DNA of 64,000 nucleotides from Rubricoccus marinus. Lineage in GTDB: Bacteria; Bacteroidota; Rhodothermia; Rhodothermales; Rubricoccaceae. A program made the translations under genes and the position numbers. Below are positions 1-8,508 of the stretch, piece after piece (position 1 is the stretch's first letter; every line of letters begins with the position of its first letter). The stretch covers positions 2,438,843-2,502,842 of the forward strand of contig NZ_MQWB01000001.1 in NCBI RefSeq assembly GCF_002257665.1, written 5' to 3'. The notes beneath the pieces are model-generated. The model had not been told where the DNA came from. It ran no database searches and worked only from the letters and a program-made list of their open reading frames with translations.

Positions 1-18
1 CTCCGACTCCTCCGACTG

Positions 19-990
19 ATGGCCGCCAAGAAAGCCGCCCTGGGCAAAGGCCTAAGCGCCCTCCTCCCCTCCCAGCCCGGCGCCCCGGATGCCGAAGGCG
101 AAGAAGGGCTGCCGCGCACGCGGCTCTACAACTTCGACGAACGCCAGAGGCTCGCCGGCCGCGTGGCCGACGTCGAGATCGACTCGATCCGGCCGAACCC
201 GTACCAGCCGCGCAAGGACTTCGACGAGTCCGCCCTGGATGAGCTCGCGGACTCCATCCGCCAACTCGGCGTGATCCAGCCGCTGACGGTCCGCTCGACC
301 GGCCGCAACCAGTTCGAGCTCATCTCCGGCGAGCGCCGCTTGCGCGCCAGCCGCCGCGCCGGGCTCAAGATGGTGCCCGCCTACGTCCGCGAGGCCACGA
401 CCGAGGAGATCCTTGAGATGGCCATCGTCGAGAACGTGCAGCGCGAGGACCTCAACCCGGTCGAGATCGCGCTCGGTTACCAGCGCCTAACCGAAGAGGT
501 GGGCCTGACGCAGGAGCAGGTGGCGGAAAAGGTCTCCAAAAGCCGCTCGGCGGTTGCCAACACGCTGCGCTTGCTCAAGCTGCCACCGCGCGTTCAGGCG
601 TCGCTGCGCGAGGGCACCGTTACCGCGGGCCACGCCCGGATGCTCGTCGCGTTGGAAGACGAAGACGCGCAGCTCGCGCTCCACCGCGAGATCGTGGACG
701 ACGGCCTGAGCGTCCGCGAGGTCGAGCGCCGCGTCCGCGCCATGCGGGACAGCGCCTCTGGCGCCGCGACCGAGCCGTCCCCGACGGCGGAGAAGGCCGC
801 AGAAAAGACCGAGGCGCTCTCCTCGCGCGACAAGCTCCAGATCGAGAAGTACGAGTCCGACCTCCGCGAGCGGCTCGCCACCCAAGTCCAGATCCGCCAC
901 CGCGGTTCGGACGGCGCCGGCACCATCACGCTCTCCTACTACTCCCCCGAGGACCTGGAGCGCGTGATCGAGGCGCTGACGGGCCGCTAG
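19..990 (+). CDS. parB: Chromosome-partitioning protein ParB
   Basis: ParB is a CTP-dependent clamp that loads at parS sites and works with ParA to segregate the chromosome origin. The protein is 323 aa. Visible motifs are the box I sequence NPYQPR (60-65), the nucleotide-binding arginine motif GERRLRAS (104-111), box III ENVQREDLNPVE (138-149) and a helix-turn-helix at about 163-184; the charged tail after about 270 should be the dimerisation domain. The ATG at 19 opens the usual lysine-rich, GKGLSALL-containing N-terminus. parA is expected just upstream, outside the window. No parS-like 16-mer was seen. One copy of the CGCCAGAGGC motif (142-151) encodes RQR near residue 42, in the variable linker before the core fold. 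Confidence 0.97.
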   Translation: MAAKKAALGKGLSALLPSQPGAPDAEGEEGLPRTRLYNFDERQRLAGRVADVEIDSIRPNPYQPRKDFDESALDELADSIRQLGVIQPLTVRSTGRNQFELISGERRLRASRRAGLKMVPAYVREATTEEILEMAIVENVQREDLNPVEIALGYQRLTEEVGLTQEQVAEKVSKSRSAVANTLRLLKLPPRVQASLREGTVTAGHARMLVALEDEDAQLALHREIVDDGLSVREVERRVRAMRDSASGAATEPSPTAEKAAEKTEALSSRDKLQIEKYESDLRERLATQVQIRHRGSDGAGTITLSYYSPEDLERVIEALTGR

Positions 991-994
991 CCCC

Positions 995-1657
995 GTGGCG
1001 GCCTCTGGCGAACGCCGCCGGCCCCGCAGCCTGTGGCGCGCGGGGCTCGCCGCTCTCCTCGTGTTGGCCGCTTCGCCTCTGGCGGCGCAGACGCCGGACT
1101 CCACGGCCACGCCAGAGGCCGACCTCACGCCTCGCCTCGTTCCAGCCGCGCCAGAGGCCAGCGTCGTGGTCGTGGACACGGCGGCCGTGGACACCCTTCG
1201 TACGCCGGGCCGAGCGCTCCGCCGATCCCTGCTCGCGCCGGGGTTGGGGCAGGTGTACAACGGGCAGGCGGAGAAAACGCCGTTCGTGATTGTGGCGCTG
1301 CTGGGGGCAGGCGCCTACGCGGCGTACAACCACGACCGCTACCTGCTCTACCGCCACGCGTTTCTCTACCAGTCCCGCGTGGAGGCGGGGATCACACCCA
1401 ACGAGTTCGAGCGCTTCGCCGACGAATGGGTAGAGGCCGGCTCGCTCTCGGCCGTCACGCTCCGCAGCCTGCGCGAAAACGCCCGCTCCAGCCGCGACAT
1501 CGCCATCGTGCTTACCGGCGCTGTCTACGCGCTCCAGGCGCTCGACGCGTACGTCTCGGCTCACCTCCAGGACTTCGACGTGGGCGAGGACCTCTCGCTG
1601 CACGTCGCGCCCGAGGCCTCTGGCGGCGTCACGCTCACGATGCGCCTCGGCCTGTAG
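995..1657 (+). CDS. DUF5683 domain protein, membrane/exported
   Basis: A 220-aa protein with a GTG start four bases after the parB stop, so it is probably translated from the same message. The N-terminus has a basic stretch and a hydrophobic signal or anchor ending SPLAAQ at about residue 32. The core at about 73-110 has the DUF5683 pattern LLAPGLGQVYNGQ followed by a hydrophobic segment and a Tyr/His-rich stretch. In Bacteroidota, DUF5683 genes commonly follow parB, often with dapB and lepB; here those two are missing and an alpha-oxoamine synthase follows. The function is unknown. Several residues (ASG, LAA, PEA, PEASG) come from the iterated 10-mer. Confidence 0.85.
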   Translation: MAASGERRRPRSLWRAGLAALLVLAASPLAAQTPDSTATPEADLTPRLVPAAPEASVVVVDTAAVDTLRTPGRALRRSLLAPGLGQVYNGQAEKTPFVIVALLGAGAYAAYNHDRYLLYRHAFLYQSRVEAGITPNEFERFADEWVEAGSLSAVTLRSLRENARSSRDIAIVLTGAVYALQALDAYVSAHLQDFDVGEDLSLHVAPEASGGVTLTMRLGL

Positions 1658-1798
1658 CCCCTCGCGCGGGCGTTCGCGCCAGAGGCTCGCGCGGGAGAGA
1701 AAGGGGCCGCGGGGCCTCTGGCGGCCGGAAGCGCACCCGCGCGCGCACCGTTCTTGTGCTCTTGGCGAGCCGCGGACCCGGTCTGCACATGGTCCGAC

Positions 1799-1806
1799 TA
1801 TCTTGA
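1799..1806 (+). promoter_or_regulatory. Candidate -7 promoter box TATCTTGA
   Basis: The sequence matches the Bacteroidota -7 consensus TAnnTTTG except at the last bases and lies 31 nt before the ATG at 1838. No convincing -33 TTG element is visible. It favours the 1838 start over the longer reading frame opening at 1754, because the longer N-terminus would lie upstream of the expected transcription start. Confidence 0.4.
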
Positions 1807-1837
1807 ACGGTCCCGCCTGTGGCCCCCCGGTCCTGCC

Positions 1838-3172
1838 ATGTCCGCTCTCGCTCCCCGTCGCGATCCCGCCTCCGCCTCCACGGCGCCCAAAGCCATCTTC
1901 GAGAAGGCGCGCCAGTTCTTCGCGCCCGATGGCCGGTATATGCAGTCCAAGGCGGCTGGCGTGTACCCGTACTTCCGGCCGATCGAGGTCGCCGAAGGCA
2001 CCCGCGCCGTCATCAACGGCAAGGAGGTCATCATGGCCGGGTCCAACAACTACCTCGGCCTCACGAACCACCCGGCGGTGGTCGAAGCCGCGCAAGCGGC
2101 CATCGAGAAATACGGCTCGGGCTGCACCGGCAGCCGGTTCCTCAACGGCACGCTGGACCTCCACATTGAATTGGAGGCCCGCCTTGCACGGTTCATGGGC
2201 ACCGAGGCCTGCGTGCTGTTCTCGACGGGTTACATGACCAACCTCGGCGTGATTCAGTCCATCGCGGGACGCGGCGACTTGCTGTTCTCGGACAAAGACA
2301 ACCACGCGTGCATCGTGGCTGGCACGCAAGTGGCCGCGGCGGAGACCGTCCGCTACCGGCACGACGACATGGCGCACCTCCGGCTTCTTTTGGAGAAGCA
2401 CAGCGCGGAGCGCCCGAACGCCGGCAAGATCATCGTCACCGACGGCGTGTTCTCGATGTCCGGCACCATCGCGAACGTTCCTGGTCTGGTAGAGCTCGCC
2501 GAAGAGTTCGGCGCCGGCCTGATGCTGGACGACGCGCACGCCGTCGGCGTGGTCGGCCCCGGCGGCAAAGGCACGGCTGCGCAGTTCGGCCTGGTGGACA
2601 AGGTGGACTTCACGACGGGCACGTTCTCCAAGTCCTTCGCGAGCCTGGGCGGCTTCGTCGTCGGCTCGCACGAGAACATCGAGTACATCCGCCACACGGC
2701 GAGCGCGCACATCTTCAGCGCCTCCATGCCGCCCGCCAACGTCGCGACGGTCCTCGCCTGCCTCGACATTCTCGAAGCCGAGCCCGAGCGGCTCACGCGC
2801 TTGGACGAGGTCGCGAACAAGATGCGCGATGGCTTCCGCGCCAGAGGCTTCAACGTCTGGACCAGCCAAACGCCGATCATCCCGGTCGTTATCGGCGACC
2901 AGATGACATGCCTCCGGATGTGGGGCGACCTCCTCAAAGAAGGCGTCTTCGTCAACCCCGTCGTCCCGCCGGCCGTCCCTCGCGGGCAGTCGCTGATGCG
3001 CACCAGCTACATGGCGACGCACTCGGACGAGGAGTTGGACGAGATCCTGGACATCTTCCAGCGCGTCGGCATCCAGCACGGCGTTGTGACCAAGGACGGC
3101 AAGCCCGGCACCTTCATCTCCGACCACGGCGACGCCAGAGGTGAGGCCGTCCCGCCATCCCTGCAGGGATAG
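1838..3172 (+). CDS. Alpha-oxoamine synthase, probably serine palmitoyltransferase
   Basis: A PLP-dependent class II aminotransferase-fold enzyme (444 aa) that condenses an amino acid with an acyl-CoA. Substrate-binding GSNNYLGL is at 68-75, the PLP-stacking region DNHACIVAG at 154-162, the PLP-binding DDAH at 231-234 and the Schiff-base lysine K265 in TGTFSKSFASLGG. The YMQSKAAGVYPYFRPIE start of the fold resembles the sphingolipid-synthesising members of Bacteroidota, so serine palmitoyltransferase is the best guess; 8-amino-7-oxononanoate synthase and 2-amino-3-ketobutyrate-CoA ligase belong to the same family. No biotin or threonine genes lie beside it. The start was chosen for a family-like N-terminus and the upstream promoter box. 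It converges on the NADH dehydrogenase gene. Confidence 0.85.
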   Translation: MSALAPRRDPASASTAPKAIFEKARQFFAPDGRYMQSKAAGVYPYFRPIEVAEGTRAVINGKEVIMAGSNNYLGLTNHPAVVEAAQAAIEKYGSGCTGSRFLNGTLDLHIELEARLARFMGTEACVLFSTGYMTNLGVIQSIAGRGDLLFSDKDNHACIVAGTQVAAAETVRYRHDDMAHLRLLLEKHSAERPNAGKIIVTDGVFSMSGTIANVPGLVELAEEFGAGLMLDDAHAVGVVGPGGKGTAAQFGLVDKVDFTTGTFSKSFASLGGFVVGSHENIEYIRHTASAHIFSASMPPANVATVLACLDILEAEPERLTRLDEVANKMRDGFRARGFNVWTSQTPIIPVVIGDQMTCLRMWGDLLKEGVFVNPVVPPAVPRGQSLMRTSYMATHSDEELDEILDIFQRVGIQHGVVTKDGKPGTFISDHGDARGEAVPPSLQG

Positions 3173-3181
3173 AGGAAGAGC

Positions 3182-3223
3182 GCCTCTGGCGCGATCCCGG
3201 TGTGAGCTCGGGGCGCCAGAGGC
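3182..3223. terminator. Inverted motif pair between convergent genes
   Basis: GCCTCTGGCG at 3182-3191 and its reverse complement at 3214-3223 form a 10-bp stem with a 22-nt loop between the stops of the oxoamine synthase and the NADH dehydrogenase. The right arm abuts the latter's stop codon. There is no T-tract, so terminator function is inferred from position and symmetry. Confidence 0.45.
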
Positions 3224-4612
3224 CTAGTTCGGCGGCTCGGCGAGGTCCGGGCTGTACGAGCCGCGGGGAGAGTCCGCCTCTGGCGAGGCGGCGAGGCGCG
3301 GCCGGGGGTCCAAGTCGTCGTGTTCGGGCTCCGCCGCGAGGATGAGGCGCGGCCCGCGGTCGTAGGTGAAGTAGCTGTAGGCCCAGTTGAGCAGAACCGA
3401 GATCTGGTTGCGGAAGCCCGCGAGCTTGACCACGTGGAGCCCCGCCCAGCCCAGCCACGCGAAAAAGCCCTTCATCGTAAAGCCGGACGGGAGTTCCAGG
3501 ATTGCCGCGTTCCGCCCGATCGTCGCCATCATGCCGAGGTCGGTGTACCGGAAGGGCGTCGGTTCCAGACCGCGCAACGCGCGCTCGATCTCGCCAGCGG
3601 CGTGGATGCCTTGCTGGATCGCCACCTGGGCCACCTGAGGGTACAGATCCCCATTGGGATCGCTTGCGCCTGCGGCGTCGCCCACGACGAACACCCCGGG
3701 GTAGCCCGCCACGCGCAGCGAGTCGTCCACGACGGCGCGCCCCCCGCTCACCTGTTCTGTTCCAAGCGTGTCCACGAGCGGGTTGGCCCGCACGCCCGCG
3801 GCCCAGACCACGGTCTTCGCCGGGATCGACTCGCCAGAGGCGAGGTGCGCGGCCTCTGGCGTCACGCGCGAGACCTGCTGGTGGAGGCGCACGTCTACAC
3901 CGCGGCGCTCCAGCGCTCGCTTGGTGTATGCCTGGAGGTTGGGGGCGTAGGCCTGCATAAGCGCGTCGCTCCCATCAAGGAGGATCACGCGGGCCTGCGA
4001 CGTATCGAGCCCGGGGAAGTCCTCGTCCAAGACAGCAAACAGTTCCGTCAGCGCGCCCGCCGTCTCCACTCCCGTCGCCCCGCCGCCGACGACGACGAAC
4101 GTGAGCACGCCAGAGGCGAGCAGCGACGGGTCCCGGTTGGCAGCCTCGAACTGGCGCAACACGTGAGAGCGGAGCGCGATGGCGTCCGGCACGTTTTTGA
4201 GTGGGAAGCCGTACTGCTGCGCGCCCTCTACGCCGTAATACGCCGTGCTGGCGCCCGGTGCGAGGATGAGGTAGTCGTACGGGACCGGGGGCCCCGGCTC
4301 CACCTCCAGCCTCTGGCGCGCGAGATCAACGCCCGTGACGGTCCCGAGGCGGAAGTCGACGTTTTTCTGGTTGTGGTAGAGGTGCCGCGCAGGTTGCGTG
4401 ATGTCGTCCGAGTCCAGCCCGGCCGTGGCGACCTGGTAGAGCAGCGGCTGGAATTTGTGGTAGTTGTTGCGGTCGACGACGAGCACGTCCACGGCCTCGC
4501 GCTTGAGCGCTTTGACGGCCTCCATCCCTCCGTGTCCCGTTCCCACCACGACCACGCGCGGACGAGCTCCATCGGGGTGGCGTTCGAATCCTCGAATCGT
4601 TGGGCCTGGCAT
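3224..4612 (-). CDS. ndh: Type II NADH dehydrogenase (NAD(P)/FAD-dependent oxidoreductase)
   Basis: A single-subunit, non-proton-pumping NADH:quinone oxidoreductase of the cytoplasmic membrane face, 462 aa. The FAD-binding Rossmann motif VVVVGTGHGGMEA is at about 20-32 and the second, NADH-binding motif VVVGGGATGVETAG at about 173-186. The FAD-contact motif VFVVGDAA sits near 307 and is followed by the quinone-site-like PQVAQVAIQQG. The C-terminal hydrophobic or amphipathic region (about 385-425, GFFAWLGWAGLHVVKLAGFRN) is the usual membrane-binding segment. Length and motif order are normal. The last 35 residues are acidic, proline-rich and partly motif-encoded. It is the only gene of the respiratory chain in the window. 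Confidence 0.93.
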   Translation of the reverse strand: MPGPTIRGFERHPDGARPRVVVVGTGHGGMEAVKALKREAVDVLVVDRNNYHKFQPLLYQVATAGLDSDDITQPARHLYHNQKNVDFRLGTVTGVDLARQRLEVEPGPPVPYDYLILAPGASTAYYGVEGAQQYGFPLKNVPDAIALRSHVLRQFEAANRDPSLLASGVLTFVVVGGGATGVETAGALTELFAVLDEDFPGLDTSQARVILLDGSDALMQAYAPNLQAYTKRALERRGVDVRLHQQVSRVTPEAAHLASGESIPAKTVVWAAGVRANPLVDTLGTEQVSGGRAVVDDSLRVAGYPGVFVVGDAAGASDPNGDLYPQVAQVAIQQGIHAAGEIERALRGLEPTPFRYTDLGMMATIGRNAAILELPSGFTMKGFFAWLGWAGLHVVKLAGFRNQISVLLNWAYSYFTYDRGPRLILAAEPEHDDLDPRPRLAASPEADSPRGSYSPDLAEPPN

Positions 4613-4640
4613 CGCTGCTACCTGCTGTGTCGCGCTGCTA

Positions 4641-4658
4641 CGCCAGAGGCCTCTGGCG
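4641..4658. repeat. 18-bp palindrome CGCCAGAGGCCTCTGGCG
   Basis: A type B arrangement (two 10-mers overlapping at their outer ends) in the 214-bp divergent gap between the NADH dehydrogenase start and the small gene at 4827. Apart from this palindrome and a candidate promoter, nothing else is visible in the gap. Confidence 0.9.
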
Positions 4659-4826
4659 AGTTGGGCGTCCGAAGGCGGTTCGCGACGTGTTCACTGCGGG
4701 GCACCCGGGGGAACGCCGGTCCGCGGCATCGGGCAAACCCCGTTCGCGCCTCATTCACGGCCAGACACGCATCTTTATGCCGCACCGCGTCGTTGACTTG
4801 ACATAATGCAGCAATCCACACCTAGC

Positions 4827-4976
4827 ATGACGATCCGCAAGACTTTGGCCGCCGCCTGCGCGGCCGTTCCCGCCTTCCTGACCTTCGCCGTCTACACCGC
4901 TCGCCTGAGCGACTTCCAGCTCGACCTCAGTTCGGACGATCTCGACGGTCAGCTCCTCGCGCGCAACGACGACTAA
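4827..4976 (+). CDS. Small unknown membrane or exported peptide
   Basis: A 49-aa reading frame (56 aa if the in-frame ATG at 4806 is used). It opens MTIRKTL, continues with a hydrophobic alanine-rich segment to about residue 24, and ends in an acidic tail rich in Asp and Leu (LSSDDLDGQLLARNDD). This looks like a signal peptide or single membrane anchor with a short external tail. TTGACA at 4797-4802 could be part of a promoter, in which case the later ATG is the better start. I do not recognise a family. Support is the composition, the clean gap around it and the inverted motif copies after its stop. Confidence 0.45.
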   Translation: MTIRKTLAAACAAVPAFLTFAVYTARLSDFQLDLSSDDLDGQLLARNDD

Positions 4977-4980
4977 GCCC

Positions 4981-5068
4981 GCCTCTGGCGAGCCTGTTGC
5001 GATGACGATTCCCGCCAGAGGCGCCTCGGTGCCTCTGGCGGCGTTGTATCTACGCTACGCCTCTGGCG
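4981..5068. repeat. Cluster of four copies of the 10-mer, alternating orientation
   Basis: Copies at 4981-4990 (GCCTCTGGCG), 5013-5022 (CGCCAGAGGC), 5031-5040 and 5059-5068 (both GCCTCTGGCG) fill the gap between two convergent small genes and run into the 3' end of the minus-strand gene. Several alternative hairpins with 10-bp stems are possible. Confidence 0.8.
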
Positions 5069-5321
5069 GAGAGTCGATCTCGCCCTTGTGCCCGTGGTGG
5101 TCGCCGTGCTCCTTGACGTAGCGCTTGTTGTAGTCGCGCTCGTACTCCTCTTCGATCTCATGCTCGGAGATGTCCTCCGTTTGGGTCTGCACGCGGTCGA
5201 ACGCGGCCACGTTGGTGTCGAGCGGTTCGTCCGGTTGCTCGTCTTCGAGGAAGAGCGACCCCGCTTGAGGTGGATCGTCGGCGGAAACGTCTTCGGGCGG
5301 GGTGTGCTGTTTGTCGGCCAT
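5055..5321 (-). CDS. Small acidic protein of unknown function, His-rich tail
   Basis: An 88-aa reading frame starting MADKQHTPPEDV. It is hydrophilic and strongly acidic, with a probable helix rich in Glu, Asp and Tyr in the second half (EHEIEEEYERDYNKRYVKEH) and a histidine-rich end (GDHHGHKGE) that could bind metal. The reading frame continues further upstream, but the internal ATG at 5321 marks where composition becomes protein-like. There is no signal peptide and I recognise no family. It lies downstream of the glutamine synthetase gene on the same strand, beyond a stem-loop, so it probably has its own promoter. Confidence 0.6.
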   Translation of the reverse strand: MADKQHTPPEDVSADDPPQAGSLFLEDEQPDEPLDTNVAAFDRVQTQTEDISEHEIEEEYERDYNKRYVKEHGDHHGHKGEIDSPPEA

Positions 5322-5412
5322 GAGGAGCGTGAGAGATGAGGGGGCTTCTAACCCCTCCCCCTCGCGGAGGGTCCACACAGTGTCTCTCACCCCAGCGATC
5401 TGAGGTACCACG

Positions 5413-5430
5413 GCCTCTGGCGCCAGAGGC
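5413..5430. repeat. 18-bp palindrome GCCTCTGGCGCCAGAGGC
   Basis: A type A palindrome in the 226-bp gap between glutamine synthetase and the small acidic gene, both on the minus strand. The gap also holds the GC-rich stem-loop at 5486-5519. Confidence 0.9.
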
Positions 5431-5485
5431 ATTGCGGGCGTGCGGGGTCGCTGTCGTCCAGCGCTGGCCCGCGTCCCAAACGCAG

Positions 5486-5519
5486 CGCGCCCCCGCCAGA
5501 GGAGACTAGCGGGGGCGCG
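5486..5519 (-). terminator. GC-rich stem-loop after glutamine synthetase
   Basis: Arms 5486-5496 (CGCGCCCCCGC) and 5509-5519 form an 11-bp perfect stem with a 12-nt loop, about 30 nt past the glutamine synthetase stop on the minus strand. Only a weak T-rich stretch follows, so it may be a terminator or an RNA-stabilising hairpin. The loop contains a one-base variant of the iterated motif. Confidence 0.5.
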
Positions 5520-5547
5520 AGAAGAGAGAGGCGAATAGCCCCCAGCT

Positions 5548-7725
5548 CTACTTGATGAACAGCATCTCGCGATAGGTCGGCATCGGCCACAGGTCGGCCG
5601 GGACCGCCTTCTCGATCTCGTCGCACGAGGTGCGGGCTTTGGCCATCGCAGGGACCACTTTGCTCTCCATCGCGGCGGCCTCGTCCTTGGCCTTGTGTGC
5701 GGCTTCGAGCGCTTTGTCCAAGCCCTTGAGAGCCTTGGTGAGCGCGTTCACTTCGGTCACCACGCGCCCGGCGGTGTCCCGCGTGCCGCTGGCGTCCAGT
5801 CCCATGCCGTCGATGGCGCCAGAGGCCTCGCCGAGTTCGCCGAGGTAGCGGATCGCAGCTGGGAGAACGAGGGTGCGGAGCATCGTGCCGGTCGTGGCGG
5901 CCTCGATGTTGATCGTCGTCGCGTACTGCTCGATCAGGATCTCTTTGCGGGACTCCAGTTCGCGCTCGCTGAGCACCCCGAAGCGCTCGAACACGGCGAC
6001 GTTCTTCTCGTCGGTAAGCGTGCCGAGGGCCTCTGGCGTGGTCTTGAGGTTGAGGAGCCCGCGCTCGGCGGCCTCGTCCTGCCACGCCTGCGCGTAGCCG
6101 TCGCCGTTGAAGACGATGGCCTTGTGCTCGCGGATGGTCTCGGCGATGACCTCCTGGGCGGCGCTCATGAGTGCCTTCTTGGAGGACTTCTTGCCCATCT
6201 TCGCCTCCATCCGGTCCACCATGTCGGAGATGGCCTCAGCCGCGATCGTGTTGAGGACCACGAGTGGGAAGCTCACCGACTGGCTGGAGCCGACGGCGCG
6301 GAACTCGAACTTGTTGCCGGTAAAGGCGAACGGGCTCGTGCGGTTGCGGTCGCCAGCGTGGCGCGGAAGCGTGGGCAGGACCGGCGAGCCCAAGCCGAGA
6401 AGGCCGGAGCTCTTGCTCTCGGTCGCCGTGCCGGCGTCGAGGATCTGCTCGAATACGTCCGTCAGCTGGTCGCCGAGGAAGATCGAGATAATGGCCGGGG
6501 GCGCCTCGTTAGCACCCAGGCGGTGGTCGTTGGCCGCGGTCGCGATGCTCGCGCGCAAGAGGTCCTGGTGCGTGTGGACCGCCTGGATCACCGCGGCACA
6601 GAAGAACAGGAAAAGCGTGTTGGAGTGCGGCGTGTCGCCGGGCTCCAGGAGGTTTAGGCCCGTATCGGTGGACATGGACCAGTTGACGTGCTTGCCGGAC
6701 CCATTGACGCCTGCAAATGGCTTCTCATGGAGCAGGCAGGCGAGGCCGAAGCGCGGCGCCATCCGCTGCAGCGTCATCATCATGAGCTGCTGGTGGTCGG
6801 CGGCGATGTTCGCGTTCTCGAAGATGGGCGCGAACTCGTACTGACCGGGTGCCACCTCGTTGTGCCGCGTGGAGACGGGCACGCCGAGGCGGTATAGCTC
6901 GGTCTCGACGGCGTTCATGAACGCCATCACGCGCTCGGGGATGGAGCCGAAGTAGTGGTCGTCCATCTCCTGACCGCGCGGTGGCGCAGCGCCGATCAGG
7001 GTCCGACCGGCCGTGACGAGGTCCGGGCGGTCCAGGTAGAAGCTTTCATCTACGAGGAAGAACTCCTGCTCGCTTCCACACGTCGCGTAGACGCGGCCCA
7101 CCTTCTCGTCGAAGAGGTCGAGCGCGCGGCGCGCCTGGGCGTTGAGCGCCTCCATGCTGCGAAGGAGCGGGATCTTGTGGTCCAGCGCCTCGCCCGTCCA
7201 GCTCGCGAAAGCCGTCGGGATGCAGAGCGTGGCCGAGCCATTGTGCTCGACGAGGAATGCCGGGCTCGTGGGGTCGTAGGCCGTGTAGCCACGGGCCTCG
7301 AACGTGGCTCGGAGGCCGCCGCCCGGGAACGAGGACGCGTCGGGCTCGCCCTGGACGAGGGCCTTGCCCGAGAACTCGGCAACGGCGCCACCGCCAGCGT
7401 TGGGCGTGATAAACGAGTCGTGCTTTTCGGCCGTGCGGCCGGTCAGCGGCTGGAACCAGTGCGTGTAGTGCGTCGCGCCGCGCTCCACGGCCCACTCCTT
7501 CATCGCGAGCGCGACGGCGTCCGCCACGGTCTCGTCAAAGGGCTCGCCCTTCTCGATGGTCGCCATGAGGCGCTTGTAGACCGCCTTGGGAAGGCGGGAC
7601 TTCATCTCGGCGAGGCCGAACGTGTTGGAGCCGAAAATGGCCTCGACGTCCCCAGACGACGAGTGGCCGTTGACGAACGTCGACCCTTGCGGGTGGGAGC
7701 GGGAGCGGGACAAGGTGGCAGGCAT
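5548..7725 (-). CDS. glnN: Glutamine synthetase type III
   Basis: Makes glutamine from glutamate, ammonia and ATP in the cytoplasm. At 725 aa it has the size of the large GSIII class (about 700-730 aa), not the 450-aa GSI. The N-terminal GSIII signature [17 protein letters not shown] is near residue 31, the HWFQPLTG motif near 91 and a glutamate-site-like [14 protein letters not shown] near 284. The catalytic core with [10 protein letters not shown] and the nucleotide region [14 protein letters not shown] follow. GSIII is characteristic of Bacteroidota and cyanobacteria. The adjacent Lrp/AsnC regulator on the same strand suggests amino-acid-responsive control. Over 2.2 kb it contains only two copies of the iterated 10-mer. 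Confidence 0.96.
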   Translation of the reverse strand: MPATLSRSRSHPQGSTFVNGHSSSGDVEAIFGSNTFGLAEMKSRLPKAVYKRLMATIEKGEPFDETVADAVALAMKEWAVERGATHYTHWFQPLTGRTAEKHDSFITPNAGGGAVAEFSGKALVQGEPDASSFPGGGLRATFEARGYTAYDPTSPAFLVEHNGSATLCIPTAFASWTGEALDHKIPLLRSMEALNAQARRALDLFDEKVGRVYATCGSEQEFFLVDESFYLDRPDLVTAGRTLIGAAPPRGQEMDDHYFGSIPERVMAFMNAVETELYRLGVPVSTRHNEVAPGQYEFAPIFENANIAADHQQLMMMTLQRMAPRFGLACLLHEKPFAGVNGSGKHVNWSMSTDTGLNLLEPGDTPHSNTLFLFFCAAVIQAVHTHQDLLRASIATAANDHRLGANEAPPAIISIFLGDQLTDVFEQILDAGTATESKSSGLLGLGSPVLPTLPRHAGDRNRTSPFAFTGNKFEFRAVGSSQSVSFPLVVLNTIAAEAISDMVDRMEAKMGKKSSKKALMSAAQEVIAETIREHKAIVFNGDGYAQAWQDEAAERGLLNLKTTPEALGTLTDEKNVAVFERFGVLSERELESRKEILIEQYATTINIEAATTGTMLRTLVLPAAIRYLGELGEASGAIDGMGLDASGTRDTAGRVVTEVNALTKALKGLDKALEAAHKAKDEAAAMESKVVPAMAKARTSCDEIEKAVPADLWPMPTYREMLFIK

Positions 7726-7763
7726 GGGAGAAGGAAGATGCCGGGGTGTGAGAAATCAGGAGT

Positions 7764-7816
7764 CGCCAGAGGCCTCTGGCGGGGTGGAACCGTTGGGCGC
7801 CTCTGGCGCCAGAGGC
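7764..7816. repeat. Two adjacent 18-bp palindromes upstream of glutamine synthetase
   Basis: CGCCAGAGGCCTCTGGCG (7764-7781, type B) and GCCTCTGGCGCCAGAGGC (7799-7816, type A) lie in the 92-bp gap between the Lrp-type gene and the glutamine synthetase gene. Either could end the Lrp message or form structure in the glutamine synthetase leader. Confidence 0.85.
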
Positions 7817-7817
7817 G

Positions 7818-8297
7818 CTAGTCGGTGGGGACGAGCGTCATGGGCGCGGCGTGGAGGTAGCTCGTCTCTTTAAGGGTGGAGAGCACGAGGCTGGTCTCGG
7901 TCCCCCGAACGCCCGGGAGCGCCTGGAGCGAGCCGAGGAGCGCTTCGAGCGAGGCCGTGTTGGCGACGCGGACCTTGAGGAGGTGCGAGCCGCCTCCCGT
8001 GACGGAATGCAGCTCTTGGACCTCGTCCATGTCGGTCACGGCCTGGATGAACTCGGCGTAGTGCTCGGAGCTGGCGGAGCGGACGCGGACAAACGCTGTG
8101 ATGTCGCGCCCGAGTCGTTTGGCGTCCAGGATCGCGTGGTAGCCCGTGACGACGCCGCGCTCCTCAAGCTTCCGCATCCGCTCGCTAACGCTCGGGATGG
8201 AGAGCCCCACCGCCTCGGCGATCTCGGTCCGCTTGATGCGGCCTCGCGTCTGAAGAAGGCGGAGAATGGTCGCGTCGGTTTCGTCGAGTCGTTCCAC
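7818..8297 (-). CDS. Lrp/AsnC family transcriptional regulator
   Basis: A DNA-binding feast/famine regulator of 159 aa from the GTG at 8297. The reading frame can begin at another GTG (8345), giving 175 aa. The helix-turn-helix (IKRTEIAEAVGLSIPSVSERMRKLEERGVV, about residues 20-50) is followed by the RAM/AsnC ligand and oligomerisation domain, with the typical HSVTGGGSHLLKVRV stretch. The later start was preferred because VERLDETDATIL is where Lrp homology normally begins. It lies directly upstream of glutamine synthetase on the same strand, so that gene is the likely target (inference). Confidence 0.9.
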   Translation of the reverse strand: MERLDETDATILRLLQTRGRIKRTEIAEAVGLSIPSVSERMRKLEERGVVTGYHAILDAKRLGRDITAFVRVRSASSEHYAEFIQAVTDMDEVQELHSVTGGGSHLLKVRVANTASLEALLGSLQALPGVRGTETSLVLSTLKETSYLHAAPMTLVPTD

Positions 8298-8415
8298 GGA
8301 TGTCTTTTTTGGAGGCAACGCGTCAAAGGTAGCGCGGCAACTCACGCCAAGGCCCCATCTCGCCTTACTTGTTTACACCTTCGCAATACGACGCCTCACT
8401 TCCTGCGCGTGATCG

Positions 8416-8433
8416 CGCCAGAGGCCTCTGGCG
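8416..8433. repeat. 18-bp palindrome CGCCAGAGGCCTCTGGCG
   Basis: A type B palindrome between the Lrp gene and the tRNA, 12 bp upstream of the tRNA's candidate -7 box. A further single copy is at 8453-8462. Confidence 0.9.
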
Positions 8434-8444
8434 AGCGCCGTTCG

Positions 8445-8452
8445 TAGATTCG
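8445..8452 (+). promoter_or_regulatory. Candidate -7 box TAGATTCG for the tRNA
   Basis: Fits TAnnTTyG and lies 57 nt upstream of the mature tRNA 5' end, a reasonable distance for a precursor with a leader. No clear -33 element. Confidence 0.4.
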
Positions 8453-8508
8453 GCCTCTGGCGCCGCAGCGCGCCGGGGGCGATTTCCGCATTCGGCGACG
8501 TCGCCTGA

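Noticed and set aside
19-990. A parS site or replication origin near parB
   Set aside because: No TGTTTCACGTGAAACA-like 16-mer or cluster of DnaA boxes was seen in the window; the origin is probably outside it.
5486-5519. The GC-rich stem after glutamine synthetase as a riboswitch or small RNA
   Set aside because: It is a simple hairpin without additional conserved structure; a terminator or stabiliser is enough to explain it.
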